From: an uncultured Clostridium sp.
Lineage (GTDB): Bacteria; Bacillota; Clostridia; Clostridiales; Clostridiaceae
Assembly (NCBI GenBank): GCA_902785295.1
Contig: CACZYK010000002.1
Location: forward strand, 1-64,000
Reading direction: 5' to 3'
DNA length: 64,000 bases
This document shows positions 27,646 through 35,663 of this stretch, piece after piece. Within the stretch, counting starts at the first letter, position 1. Every line of letters begins with the position of its first letter. The notes under the pieces were generated by a model. The model saw nothing but the letters and a program-made list of their open reading frames with translations. It had not been told where the DNA came from and ran no database searches. The position numbers and the translations under genes are program-made.

Positions 27646-29643
27646 TTGAAATTAGATAACTATCAAATAAAAGCAGTAAATGCAAAAGAAAGAAATATTT
27701 TAGTTGTTGCAGCCCCAGGCTCTGGAAAAACAACTGTTATAATAAATAGAATAAAACATTTTATAGAAGATTTATTAGTTAAAGAAGAAAATATTATAGT
27801 TTTAACATTTACTAAAGCTGCTGCCTTAAATATGAAGGAAAGATATAAAAAAACATTTAACAAAGAAAAATCTCCTTTCTTTGGAACTTTTCATGGGCTT
27901 TTTTATAAAATTTTATTAAGGGAAAACTATGAAATAAATATAATAAATGAATTTAATACAAGAAAAGTTATAGAGGGCATACTTAAAAAATATTCTGATG
28001 ATATAACAGAAGATAAAATAAAAGAAGTGATGAATAATATATCTTTATTTAAAACATCAAGAGAAAATATAGATAATTTTAAGTCATCAATAGAAAAAAA
28101 GATTTTTATAGAATGTTATGAAACTTATTCAAAATATAAAAAAGAAAATAACCTTTGGGATTTTGATGATTTGGCATTAACAATATTAAAACTTTTTAAT
28201 GAAAAACCAAAACTTAAAGAAGGTTATAAAAGATTATTTAAATATATACTTGTAGATGAATTCCAAGATTGTGACCAACTGCAAATAGACTTTTTAAAGA
28301 TGATGAATGAAGGAGGAAATACCTCACTTTTTGCTGTGGGAGATGAGGATCAGTGTATATATTCATTTAGAGGGTCAAAACCAGAATATATGGTTACCTT
28401 TGATAAGATGTTTGATGGAGGAAAGAAATATTTTCTTTCAAAAAATTATAGAAGTAATAAAAATATTATAGAAAGTTCTAAAAAGGTAATTTCATTTAAT
28501 AAAAAGAGAAATAACAAAGAAATATTATGGAACAAAGAAACAGAAGGAATAATTCTATGTAAAACTGTTATGGATGAAAGAGATGAGGGAAAAGAAATAG
28601 CTAAGAAAATATCAGAGCTCTATAATAAAGGAATAAATTATAAAGATAACATAGTTCTTTATAGAACTAACATGGAATCAATGTCTATAATAGATAGTTT
28701 TATAAGAAATAAAATTCCATTTACTATGTTAGATAAAGAATATAACTTTTTTAATCACTTTATATGTAAGGACTTATTAGCTTATTTATCTTTAGCAATT
28801 AATCCTTATGATAGAGAAGCATTTATAAAAATAATTAATAAACCATTTAGATATATAAGCAAAAGCAATTTACTTTATTTAAAGGAATATAAAATTGAGA
28901 AAGATTCATTTGATATTTTAATAGAAAAAGAAGATACTCCACCATTTCAAAAAAAGAAGTTAGATGAGTTAAAAAGAGACTTTAATTATATAAAAAAATC
29001 CTCACTTTCAACTGCAATTCAATTTATCATAACAGATTTAGGATATATGGACTATTTAATATCCTATGCAGAAAAGTTTAGAGGAAGCATAGAAGATTTA
29101 GAAGATATATTAGAAGAATTTAAGCTCTCAGCTTCAAGTTTTAAAACAATATTAGAATTTTTTAATCACATAGATGAGGTTGGAAAAAAGATTGAAGAAA
29201 GCAAAAGAGTTGGAAATGAAGATAGAGTGTTATTATCAACTATTCATGGAGTTAAGGGAATGGAATTTCCTAATGTATTTATTATTAACTGTAATGAAGA
29301 TACAATTCCTCATATTTCAAATGATAACATAGAAGAAGAAAGAAGATTATTTTATGTAGGAATAACAAGGGCTATAGATAATTTATTTTTGTATGCTCCT
29401 AAAGTAAGAAAAGGAAAATTTAAAGAGGCTTCTAGGTTCTTAGAAGAAGGAGAGTTTATTAAAAACAATATAATTACTTCAGGAATTAAAAAAGGAGTAA
29501 GAATAAATCATAAAGCCTTTGGAATGGGTACAGTTAAATCAGTTGATGGTGATGAAGTAAAAATTGAATTTAATAATGGAAGAGAAAGAAAATTTTCAGG
29601 AAAAGTACTTTTAGATAATGGACTTATTATTATTTTGTCATAA
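27646..29643 (+). CDS. UvrD/PcrA-type DNA helicase
   Basis: Superfamily 1A 3'-5' helicase. Motif I is VVAAPGSGKTTVIINRI, Ia LTFTKAAA, II LVDEFQDCDQLQ, III AVGDEDQCIYSFRGS, IV LSKNYRSNKNII, V STIHGVKGMEFPNVF, VI FYVGITRAIDNLFLYAP. The C-terminal 40 residues form a PcrA-like SH3/tudor domain (GMGTVKSVDGDEVKIEFNNG). At 665 residues it is about 70 shorter than PcrA, so it may be a second paralogue. The TTG at 27646 follows AAAGGGGA; an ATG at 27562 is in frame but has no clear ribosome site. Confidence 0.88.
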   Translation: MKLDNYQIKAVNAKERNILVVAAPGSGKTTVIINRIKHFIEDLLVKEENIIVLTFTKAAALNMKERYKKTFNKEKSPFFGTFHGLFYKILLRENYEINIINEFNTRKVIEGILKKYSDDITEDKIKEVMNNISLFKTSRENIDNFKSSIEKKIFIECYETYSKYKKENNLWDFDDLALTILKLFNEKPKLKEGYKRLFKYILVDEFQDCDQLQIDFLKMMNEGGNTSLFAVGDEDQCIYSFRGSKPEYMVTFDKMFDGGKKYFLSKNYRSNKNIIESSKKVISFNKKRNNKEILWNKETEGIILCKTVMDERDEGKEIAKKISELYNKGINYKDNIVLYRTNMESMSIIDSFIRNKIPFTMLDKEYNFFNHFICKDLLAYLSLAINPYDREAFIKIINKPFRYISKSNLLYLKEYKIEKDSFDILIEKEDTPPFQKKKLDELKRDFNYIKKSSLSTAIQFIITDLGYMDYLISYAEKFRGSIEDLEDILEEFKLSASSFKTILEFFNHIDEVGKKIEESKRVGNEDRVLLSTIHGVKGMEFPNVFIINCNEDTIPHISNDNIEEERRLFYVGITRAIDNLFLYAPKVRKGKFKEASRFLEEGEFIKNNIITSGIKKGVRINHKAFGMGTVKSVDGDEVKIEFNNGRERKFSGKVLLDNGLIIILS

Positions 29644-29655
29644 TTAAATTCTTCA

Positions 29656-29700
29656 AAAATATTAGGCTCCTTCTTCATAAGATAGGGAGCCTAATATTTT
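29656..29700. terminator. Bidirectional terminator after the helicase
   Basis: Perfect 15-bp stem AAAATATTAGGCTCC / GGAGCCTAATATTTT with T runs on both strands, between the helicase and the small minus-strand gene. Confidence 0.88.
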
Positions 29701-29729
29701 AATAAGAAAGATTATAATGTTATTATAAT

Positions 29730-29885
29730 TTAAAAACCACGTTTCTTTGCATCTAGTCCACTTTCATTCATTCCAGGCTTTTCTATTGTAGTATTAAAAC
29801 TACTTTTCCCATATTGCCCTTGAGTTTTATTACCATTTCTTAAAAAGTTTTCTTTTGAGTAATCTCTTTTATTATTGTTTTGCAT
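29730..29885 (-). CDS. Small basic forespore-type protein, 51 residues
   Basis: A short, hydrophilic, Asn/Lys/Gly-rich protein (MQNNNKRDYSKENFLRNGNK at the start; EKPGMNESGLDAKKRGF at the end) with no Cys, no hydrophobic segment, and a very strong AAGGAGG 8 bases upstream. A perfect sigma-G/F promoter lies 30 bases before the start. Size, charge and promoter suggest a small acid-soluble-type spore protein; it does not look like the alpha/beta SASP family, and I do not recognise the C-terminal motif. Confidence 0.75.
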   Translation of the reverse strand: MQNNNKRDYSKENFLRNGNKTQGQYGKSSFNTTIEKPGMNESGLDAKKRGF

Positions 29886-29914
29886 GAAAAAACCTCCTTA
29901 GTTTAATTTATCTT

Positions 29915-29945
29915 TAGTATGTGCACATAAAGGTTCTCATATTCA
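29915..29945 (-). promoter_or_regulatory. Sigma-G/sigma-F forespore promoter
   Basis: Read on the minus strand: TGAATA at 29945-29940, 18 bases, then CATACTA at 29921-29915. Both hexamers match the Bacillus sigma-G consensus exactly. It drives the 51-residue gene. Confidence 0.85.
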
Positions 29946-30105
29946 GAAAATAATTATTCATTTTTGTAATATTTGACATACTATTGTCAAAAATTTTTTT
30001 TATAATAAAATTATAATAAAGCTAAAAGTAAAAAAAAGTAAAGAATTTTATTTAAAAATATAGTATAATTATTTTAGTAGTTTAATATTGAAAAGAGGAA
30101 TGGGT

Positions 30106-31053
30106 ATGAAGGAAATATTAAAGAGTTTATGTGATTCAACTATAAACAATTATAGAAAAATGACAGAGGAATTTAGATTTGATGGTGAGTATGTAAATCA
30201 ATTTGCATCATTATTTTATAGCAATATAGGACAAGATTGTAATTTACAAGCAATAAAAGAAATTAGAAAATATTTTATAAAAAATACTTCTAGAATGTGT
30301 TATTTTAGAGGAGATGTTTTATACATTTTATCTTTTTTAATATCAATTGAAAGTGATAGAGCTACCTTTATCGAAAAAACAATAGATATATATGAAAGAT
30401 TAAAGAAAGAAGGATTTAAAGAAAGTAGTTATTCTACATTAGCCTCATATATAATAGTTAAGTATTCAAAAGAAGAAGAGCAAACTAATATCATAAAAAA
30501 AATGTATAGCTTATATATTTCTATGAAGAAAGAATATCCTGATATAACAGGAGAAGAGGATTACATTGCATGTGCAATATTAGCTATTGAAAATATAAGT
30601 GAAAAAGAATTATTAGAAAGTATGGAAAACATTTTATGTTATTTTGAAGAAAAGGACATGTTCTCTAAAAATAGTGTACAAGGTTTGGTAATGGCTTTCT
30701 TAACTAATACTAATAATATAAATTTAAATAAGATTGAGGAGTTATTATTAGAGTTTGAAAGAAGAGATATGAAGGTAAGTCATCAATTCTTGCCATTTAT
30801 AGGGGCAACAATAGGAAAGGAAAATGCTAAAAAGTATGTTGATAAGGTAGAAGAGGTATCACAATATCTTTGTGATGAAGAGTTTGAATATGAGTTTTAT
30901 ATGGATAAAAGCTTTAGAGAATTTATGGCAACAGCTATTATAGAATTTTCTAAAAAATCTAAATATAAATATGTAAATGAGCTTATAGTTATTTGTGTTT
31001 ATTCATTTTTAAATAGTAAAAATCAAGGTATATTTTCTGAAATATTAGCTTAA
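30106..31053 (+). CDS. DUF4003-like protein
   Basis: A 315-residue, mainly helical cytoplasmic protein resembling DUF4003: conserved-looking segments are FRGDVLYILSFLIS, ERLKKEGFKESSYSTLASYI and KEYPDITGEEDYIACAILAI. Function of the family is unknown; its members suggest helical repeats. The ATG at 30106 follows AAGAGG; upstream in-frame codons precede that site. It is a single gene before the LonC-like gene. Confidence 0.65.
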   Translation: MKEILKSLCDSTINNYRKMTEEFRFDGEYVNQFASLFYSNIGQDCNLQAIKEIRKYFIKNTSRMCYFRGDVLYILSFLISIESDRATFIEKTIDIYERLKKEGFKESSYSTLASYIIVKYSKEEEQTNIIKKMYSLYISMKKEYPDITGEEDYIACAILAIENISEKELLESMENILCYFEEKDMFSKNSVQGLVMAFLTNTNNINLNKIEELLLEFERRDMKVSHQFLPFIGATIGKENAKKYVDKVEEVSQYLCDEEFEYEFYMDKSFREFMATAIIEFSKKSKYKYVNELIVICVYSFLNSKNQGIFSEILA

Positions 31054-31146
31054 AATTGAATTTATAAAGAAAAATTAAAAAATTATTATCTAAAATCAAC
31101 ATTTTAGAATATTAATATTAGTAGATTACTAAAAGGAGGACTGCTT

Positions 31147-31170
31147 TTGAAATTTATTCAGAAGTGGTGA
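31147..31170 (+). CDS. Seven-codon upstream ORF before the LonC-like gene
   Basis: AAAAGGAGGA at 31131-31140 is placed 7 bases before a TTG that reads MKFIQKW then TGA, 7 bases before the LonC-like ATG. The main gene itself has only a weak site (GGTGA). This could be a coupling or leader peptide. Confidence 0.45.
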   Translation: MKFIQKW

Positions 31171-31177
31171 ATAAATA

Positions 31178-33457
31178 ATGAAAAGACAATTAACTCCTAG
31201 TGAAGTGTTATTTAATGTTGATTTTGATGAAAAAAATGAAAATTTAAAACTTAAGGATATTCCTGAGGTAAAAGCTTTTTATGAAAAGATAAAAAGAGGA
31301 ATAACTATAGAGGAAGATGGATATAATTTATATCTTATAGACTCTTTTTCAAAAGAAAAATTAAATAATATAATGAATTATATAAAAAATATATATAAGT
31401 CATCAAAAGCTCCAAGCGATATATGTTATGTCACATTAAAAGATAGAAAAAAACCAGAGGTCTTGATTCTTAAAAATGGAAGAGGAAAAGTCTTAAAGGA
31501 AACAATTGAGAAAATAAAAAAAGACTATTTAAATTCTGCTAGGAGCTTTTATAATGGTTCATCAGAGTCAGAAAAGGATTTAATTTTAGAAAAGATTCAT
31601 GATAAAAGGGCTTCTTATGTGGAAGAACTTGTTAAATTGTCTAAAGATGAAGGCTTTGATATTAAACCTACTAATGGAGGCTTTGCATTTTTCCCATTGA
31701 AAGGGGAAGGAGATGTGATGACTGAAAAGGAATATGATGATTTACCAGAAAATAACAAAGAAACTATAATAGTTAAAGCTTCATGTCTTAAGAAAAAGGC
31801 TGAAAAAGTCTTAGAAAAATTAAGAGTTATGGAGCTAGATGTTATTAAGGAATTAAAGATATTATATTCAAAATTTCTATCTGAGGATATGGAGCTTAAA
31901 AAAGAGGGATATCTTTTAAAATTTCTTACAGAAGATAAGGCATATGAATATTTAGAAAGACTTTTCATAGAAATAGAAAATGGACTTATTGAATGTTATA
32001 ACATTAATATAGAAGATGATGAAGAAAAAATAGAAAACCTTTTAAATGGTTTTGAAATTTCTGTTCTTGTTGATAATAGTAACTATAAACACCCTAGAGT
32101 TATTTATGAAGAAGACCCAACAATATCAAATTTGATAGGAAGTATAGAATATGAAAATCACAATGGAAATTATGTTACAAACCTTTCTTTAATAAATCCA
32201 GGGAAATTACTTTTAGCAAATGAAGGTTGTGTTATAATAAGGCTTAATCAACTTGCTAACAATGTATATAGTTATTATTATTTAAAAAAGGTATTATTAA
32301 CTGGAAAAGTAAGTTTAGAATGTTCTAAAAGCTATTTAGATGTATTAGCTGTAAATGGATTAAAGCCTGATTCTATAGAAGTTAAGGTTAAAGTTATTTT
32401 AATTGGAGATTATCAAAGTTATGATATTTTATATAGAGAAGATGAAGATTTTAAAAAGCTTTTTCCATTAAGAGTAGAATATCCAAGTATTATAAAAAAA
32501 GATGGAATATGCTTTAGTGAGATAAAAAAATATATTTATCATAGAGGATTATCAAATAATATAAAAAAAATAAGTGAAGATGGTATAAAAGAAGTAATTA
32601 AATATTTATCAAAAATAGCAGGTAGTAGAGAAAAAATAAGCATTGATAGTAGCTATATAGATAAATTATTGATTCTTGCTAAAAATAAAGACAAAAGCAA
32701 AAATGAGATAGATGTAGAGGACATAAGAGATATTATTTATTTAAAAGATAGTATTGAAAAGGAAGTATTAGAACAATATAAAGATGATAAGATGATTTTA
32801 TCATTAAATGGGAAAAAGGTAGGAGCTATAAATGCATTATCAGTTCTAGATACAGGATGGTGTTCTTTTGGTAAACCTATGAGATTAACTTGTGTTGTAT
32901 GTAAGGGAGAAGGAAAAATTCTTGATATTCAAAAAGAAAGCAATTTATCAGGAAGTATTCATGAAAAATCTATAAATATAATAAAGGGATTAATAAGTAA
33001 TTTAATTAATCCTTATGAAAAACTTCCAGTAGATTTTCATCTTAGTTTCGAACAAACATATGGAATTATAGATGGAGATAGTGCTTCTGTTGCAGAAGTT
33101 CTTTGTATATTATCTGGATTAAGTAAAAGGGGGATTAAACAAAATATTGCTGTAACAGGTTCAATAAATCAATTTGGAGAGGTTCAACCAATAGGAGGAT
33201 TAAATGAAAAGATTGAAGGCTTTTACAATGTGTGTAAGCTTAAGGAAGAAAAAAATATTGGAGTATTAATTCCTGAATCTAATATAAATGAACTTATTTT
33301 GAATAATGAAGTGGAAGAAGCCATTAAAAATAAAGAGCTTATTATATATACGATGAATTCTTTAGATGATGCAATTGAAACTATGATTTTAGAAGATGGC
33401 GAAAGCATAGATTGTTTTTATTCTGAAATAAAAAAGGAAATATTAAAATATAAATAA
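31178..33457 (+). CDS. Lon-like protease with degenerate AAA+ region (LonC-like)
   Basis: 759 residues. The C-terminal 180 residues are a Lon protease domain with the dyad intact: Ser635 (IDGDSASVAEV, replacing the usual DGPSAG) and Lys678 (PIGGLNEKIEGF), 43 residues apart. The central and N-terminal parts resemble an AAA+ module with an inserted coiled coil but show no Walker A (GxxxxGKT) and no clear Walker B, so ATP use is unlikely. This matches the LonC-type class. The ATG at 31178 may be coupled to a seven-codon ORF just upstream. A single gene with its own terminator. Confidence 0.8.
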   Translation: MKRQLTPSEVLFNVDFDEKNENLKLKDIPEVKAFYEKIKRGITIEEDGYNLYLIDSFSKEKLNNIMNYIKNIYKSSKAPSDICYVTLKDRKKPEVLILKNGRGKVLKETIEKIKKDYLNSARSFYNGSSESEKDLILEKIHDKRASYVEELVKLSKDEGFDIKPTNGGFAFFPLKGEGDVMTEKEYDDLPENNKETIIVKASCLKKKAEKVLEKLRVMELDVIKELKILYSKFLSEDMELKKEGYLLKFLTEDKAYEYLERLFIEIENGLIECYNINIEDDEEKIENLLNGFEISVLVDNSNYKHPRVIYEEDPTISNLIGSIEYENHNGNYVTNLSLINPGKLLLANEGCVIIRLNQLANNVYSYYYLKKVLLTGKVSLECSKSYLDVLAVNGLKPDSIEVKVKVILIGDYQSYDILYREDEDFKKLFPLRVEYPSIIKKDGICFSEIKKYIYHRGLSNNIKKISEDGIKEVIKYLSKIAGSREKISIDSSYIDKLLILAKNKDKSKNEIDVEDIRDIIYLKDSIEKEVLEQYKDDKMILSLNGKKVGAINALSVLDTGWCSFGKPMRLTCVVCKGEGKILDIQKESNLSGSIHEKSINIIKGLISNLINPYEKLPVDFHLSFEQTYGIIDGDSASVAEVLCILSGLSKRGIKQNIAVTGSINQFGEVQPIGGLNEKIEGFYNVCKLKEEKNIGVLIPESNINELILNNEVEEAIKNKELIIYTMNSLDDAIETMILEDGESIDCFYSEIKKEILKYK

Positions 33458-33477
33458 ATTTGAAAACTATATTTAAT

Positions 33478-33525
33478 AAAAACACTGTATATTGTTATAA
33501 ATTTAAAGCAATATATAGTGTTTTT
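33478..33525 (+). terminator. Terminator after the LonC-like gene
   Basis: Stem AAAAACACT and GTATATTG pairing with CAATATAT and AGTGTTTTT, followed by T-rich sequence. Confidence 0.8.
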
Positions 33526-33537
33526 ATTTAATACTAT

Positions 33538-33625
33538 AGGAAATTATTATATATTTTGAAAATTATGGATAACTTGCTAAGTTAATAATAAAGCTTAATA
33601 AAAGAAACAAGTTTAAGAATTTCCT
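33538..33625. repeat. Dispersed repeat R, copy 3 (full)
   Basis: Bounded by inverted ends AGGAAATT (33538) and AATTTCCT (ends 33625). Reverse orientation relative to copy 2. Contains TATGGATAA at 33564-33572. Followed at once by the structured hairpin at 33643. The 33458-33851 gap contains no gene: it holds a terminator, this repeat, the hairpin and the spoIIA promoter region. Confidence 0.75.
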
Positions 33626-33642
33626 TTCATTTAGCTAGAAAG

Positions 33643-33706
33643 TATTAATTATTACTTTGCGTTGACTTGGAGCCTGTCGACGGAAAAAGCAAAGTAATAA
33701 TTAATA
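33643..33706. repeat. Structured hairpin element A
   Basis: Perfect 18-bp stem (TATTAATTATTACTTTGC, 33643-33660, with its complement 33689-33706) enclosing a 28-base apical part with the core GACTTGGAGCCTGTCGAC at 33664-33681. The core ends themselves can pair (GTTGAC with GTCGAC). Element B at 35547 has nearly the same core but an unrelated perfect stem. Confidence 0.75.
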
Positions 33707-33788
33707 TTTTCTTATTGGTATAGGTGTTTTGAAGAAAAATATATCTATTAATAAAATGGATAATAAGTAAATATTATACATATAAAGA

Positions 33789-33818
33789 TTGACTTTAAAA
33801 AGGAATATATGTTAAAAT
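33789..33818 (+). promoter_or_regulatory. Possible promoter of the spoIIA operon
   Basis: TTGACT at 33789-33794 and TAAAAT at 33813-33818 (18-base spacing). The expected sigma-H control could use AAAGGAATA at 33799-33807, but a matching -10 at the right spacing is not clear. Confidence 0.4.
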
Positions 33819-33851
33819 ATGTAAAGAAATTAAATAAGGAGGAGCATATTT

Positions 33852-34187
33852 ATGCATTTAAAGTTTGATAAATATAATGATGTGCTTATTGTTTATTTGT
33901 TTGGAGAACTTGACCATCATAATGCAGAGATTTTAAGAGTAAAAATTGATGATAGAATAGATAGAGAAGGAGTAAAAAAAGTTATATTAAGCTTTCAAGG
34001 TGTTTCTTTTATGGATAGCTCTGGTATTGGAGCAGTAATTGGAAGATATAAAAAAATAAATAGCAAAGGAGGAAGTCTTTGTGTAGTAGATATTGATGAA
34101 AGAATAAATAGAGTTTTTGAACTTTCAGGACTATATAAGATAATAAAGCAGTATAAGAATATTGATGAAGCATTAAAGGTAATTTAA
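33852..34187 (+). CDS. spoIIAA: Anti-sigma-F factor antagonist SpoIIAA
   Basis: STAS-domain protein that frees sigma-F by binding SpoIIAB in the forespore. The phosphorylation site lies in [19 protein letters not shown] (Ser near residue 56), as in Bacillus. Length 111 is normal and AGGAGG precedes the ATG. First gene of spoIIAA-spoIIAB-sigF, the standard order. Confidence 0.97.
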   Translation: MHLKFDKYNDVLIVYLFGELDHHNAEILRVKIDDRIDREGVKKVILSFQGVSFMDSSGIGAVIGRYKKINSKGGSLCVVDIDERINRVFELSGLYKIIKQYKNIDEALKVI

Positions 34188-34200
34188 TGGAGGAGGCTTT

Positions 34201-34626
34201 ATGAGCGATAATAAAATAAGGATTGAATTTCAAAGCAAATCTCAAAATGAAGGTTTTGCAAGAGTTGCTATTGCATCATTTATTTCTCAATTAGACCCTA
34301 CAATAGAGGAAATAACTGATGTTAAGACAGCTGTTTCAGAAGCAGTAACAAATGCAATTATTCATGGATATGAAGGAAAAGAGGGGGAATTTGTAGAAAT
34401 AGAGGCAGAAATTTCAGGGAGAGAGGTTAAAATATCAATAATTGATAAAGGAATTGGAATTAAGAATATAGAGGAAGCAAAGGAGCCTTTATATACTTCA
34501 AGACCTGATTTAGAGCGTTCTGGCATGGGATTTACTGTTATGGAAACCTTTATGGATAGTATGATAGTAGAAAGTGAAGAAGGAAAAGGAACTGTAGTCA
34601 CATTAAAAAAGAAATTTGCAGAATAA
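34201..34626 (+). CDS. spoIIAB: Anti-sigma-F factor / serine kinase SpoIIAB
   Basis: GHKL-type kinase that holds sigma-F inactive and phosphorylates SpoIIAA. N box [17 protein letters not shown]1 box [16 protein letters not shown] and G2 box [17 protein letters not shown] are intact. Length 141 is normal. GGAGGAGG lies just before the ATG, 13 bases after spoIIAA. Confidence 0.97.
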   Translation: MSDNKIRIEFQSKSQNEGFARVAIASFISQLDPTIEEITDVKTAVSEAVTNAIIHGYEGKEGEFVEIEAEISGREVKISIIDKGIGIKNIEEAKEPLYTSRPDLERSGMGFTVMETFMDSMIVESEEGKGTVVTLKKKFAE

Positions 34627-34641
34627 AGTTAGGTGAAGACT

Positions 34642-35400
34642 ATGGCAAATGTGAAATTGGAAAGAGAAGAATATAACTATGAAGATAATTCAAAACTAAT
34701 TCCATTAGCACAAAATGGAGATAGTAAAGCAATGAATAAACTAATAGAAATGAATCTTCCTTTGGTATCATCTATAAGTAAAAAGTTTCTTAATAGAGGA
34801 TATGATTATGAAGATATTTTTCAGGTTGGAAGTATTGGACTTATTAAATCAATAAAAAATTTTAATACAGGATTTGAAGTGAAATTTTCAACCTATGCAG
34901 TTCCTATGATAATAGGTGAAATAAAGAGATTTTTAAGAGATGATGGAATGATAAAAGTCAGTAGGTCAGTAAAAATTCTCGCAAAAAAAATTCACTTTGA
35001 TAAACAAGATTTAGTTAAAAAATTAAATAGGGAACCAACAATAGAAGAATTATCTGAATATACAGGAATAGACCAAGAAGAATTAATATTTGCCATGGAA
35101 TCATCAGCAAGTATGAACTATCTTTATGATACAATTCATCAAGATGATGGTGCACCAGTTTTATTAATAGATAAATTAAGCGAGGAAGCAGAAGAAAACT
35201 TTGATTTAGTAAATAAAATAGCACTAAAAGAAGCAATAAAACAATTAGATAGTAAATCAAGACAAGTAATAATGCTAAGATACTTTAAAGATAAAACCCA
35301 AAACCAAGTAGCAAAAATGTTAGGAATAAGTCAAGTACAAGTATCCAGAATAGAAAAAAAAGTCCTCCTTGCAATGAGAGAAAAACTAAACGAAGACTAA
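34642..35400 (+). CDS. sigF: RNA polymerase sporulation sigma factor SigF
   Basis: First forespore-specific sigma factor. Region 2 includes GYDYEDIFQVGSIGLIKSIK and FSTYAVPMIIGEIKRFLRDD; region 4 has the helix-turn-helix KTQNQVAKMLGISQVQVSRI. The ATG at 34642 follows AGGTGA; a GTG three codons upstream falls inside that site. Length 252 is normal. It directs genes such as gpr and probably the spoVA, lonB and 29885 genes with sigma-G. Confidence 0.97.
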   Translation: MANVKLEREEYNYEDNSKLIPLAQNGDSKAMNKLIEMNLPLVSSISKKFLNRGYDYEDIFQVGSIGLIKSIKNFNTGFEVKFSTYAVPMIIGEIKRFLRDDGMIKVSRSVKILAKKIHFDKQDLVKKLNREPTIEELSEYTGIDQEELIFAMESSASMNYLYDTIHQDDGAPVLLIDKLSEEAEENFDLVNKIALKEAIKQLDSKSRQVIMLRYFKDKTQNQVAKMLGISQVQVSRIEKKVLLAMREKLNED

Positions 35401-35402
35401 AC

Positions 35403-35517
35403 AAAAAAGTTGTTTGAGCTATTATGAAAAAAATTTGTAACAATATATACCACAATCTTACCTTAATAAATATATTGTATTAACATTTTTTAAATAACAG
35501 TTACAAACAACTTTTTT
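35403..35517 (+). ncRNA. Large nested stem-loop after sigF
   Basis: A perfect 14-bp outer stem (AAAAAAGTTGTTTG, 35403-35416, with CAAACAACTTTTTT, 35504-35517) encloses an inner 9-bp stem (ACAATATAT, 35440-35448, with ATATATTGT, 35470-35478). It begins right after the sigF stop and ends in a T run, so it is at least a terminator, but 115 bases is far longer than the others here and it could be a stable 3' RNA. Confidence 0.5.
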
Positions 35518-35546
35518 ATGTTTAACAAATAATAATTTTGTTTATT

Positions 35547-35633
35547 AAAATCTTAGGTATCTTATTTTATGAAGCAGTGACTCGGAGCTTGTCGACTAAA
35601 GCAGCTGAATAAATATAAGATACCTAAGATTTT
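35547..35633. repeat. Structured hairpin element B
   Basis: Perfect 19-bp stem (35547-35565 with 35615-35633; arm AAAATCTTAGGTATCTTAT) enclosing the core GACTCGGAGCTTGTCGAC at 35579-35596. Sixteen of 18 core bases match element A while the stems are unrelated. It lies between the convergent sigF and 35664 genes and could terminate both. Confidence 0.75.
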
Positions 35634-35663
35634 TGAAACAAGCCTATATTTTTTTAGAAAGTG

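Noticed and set aside
33664-33681. Element A as an IS200/IS605 end or tRNA-like fragment
   Set aside because: No transposase nearby, no cleavage motif recognised, and no tRNA-like arms.
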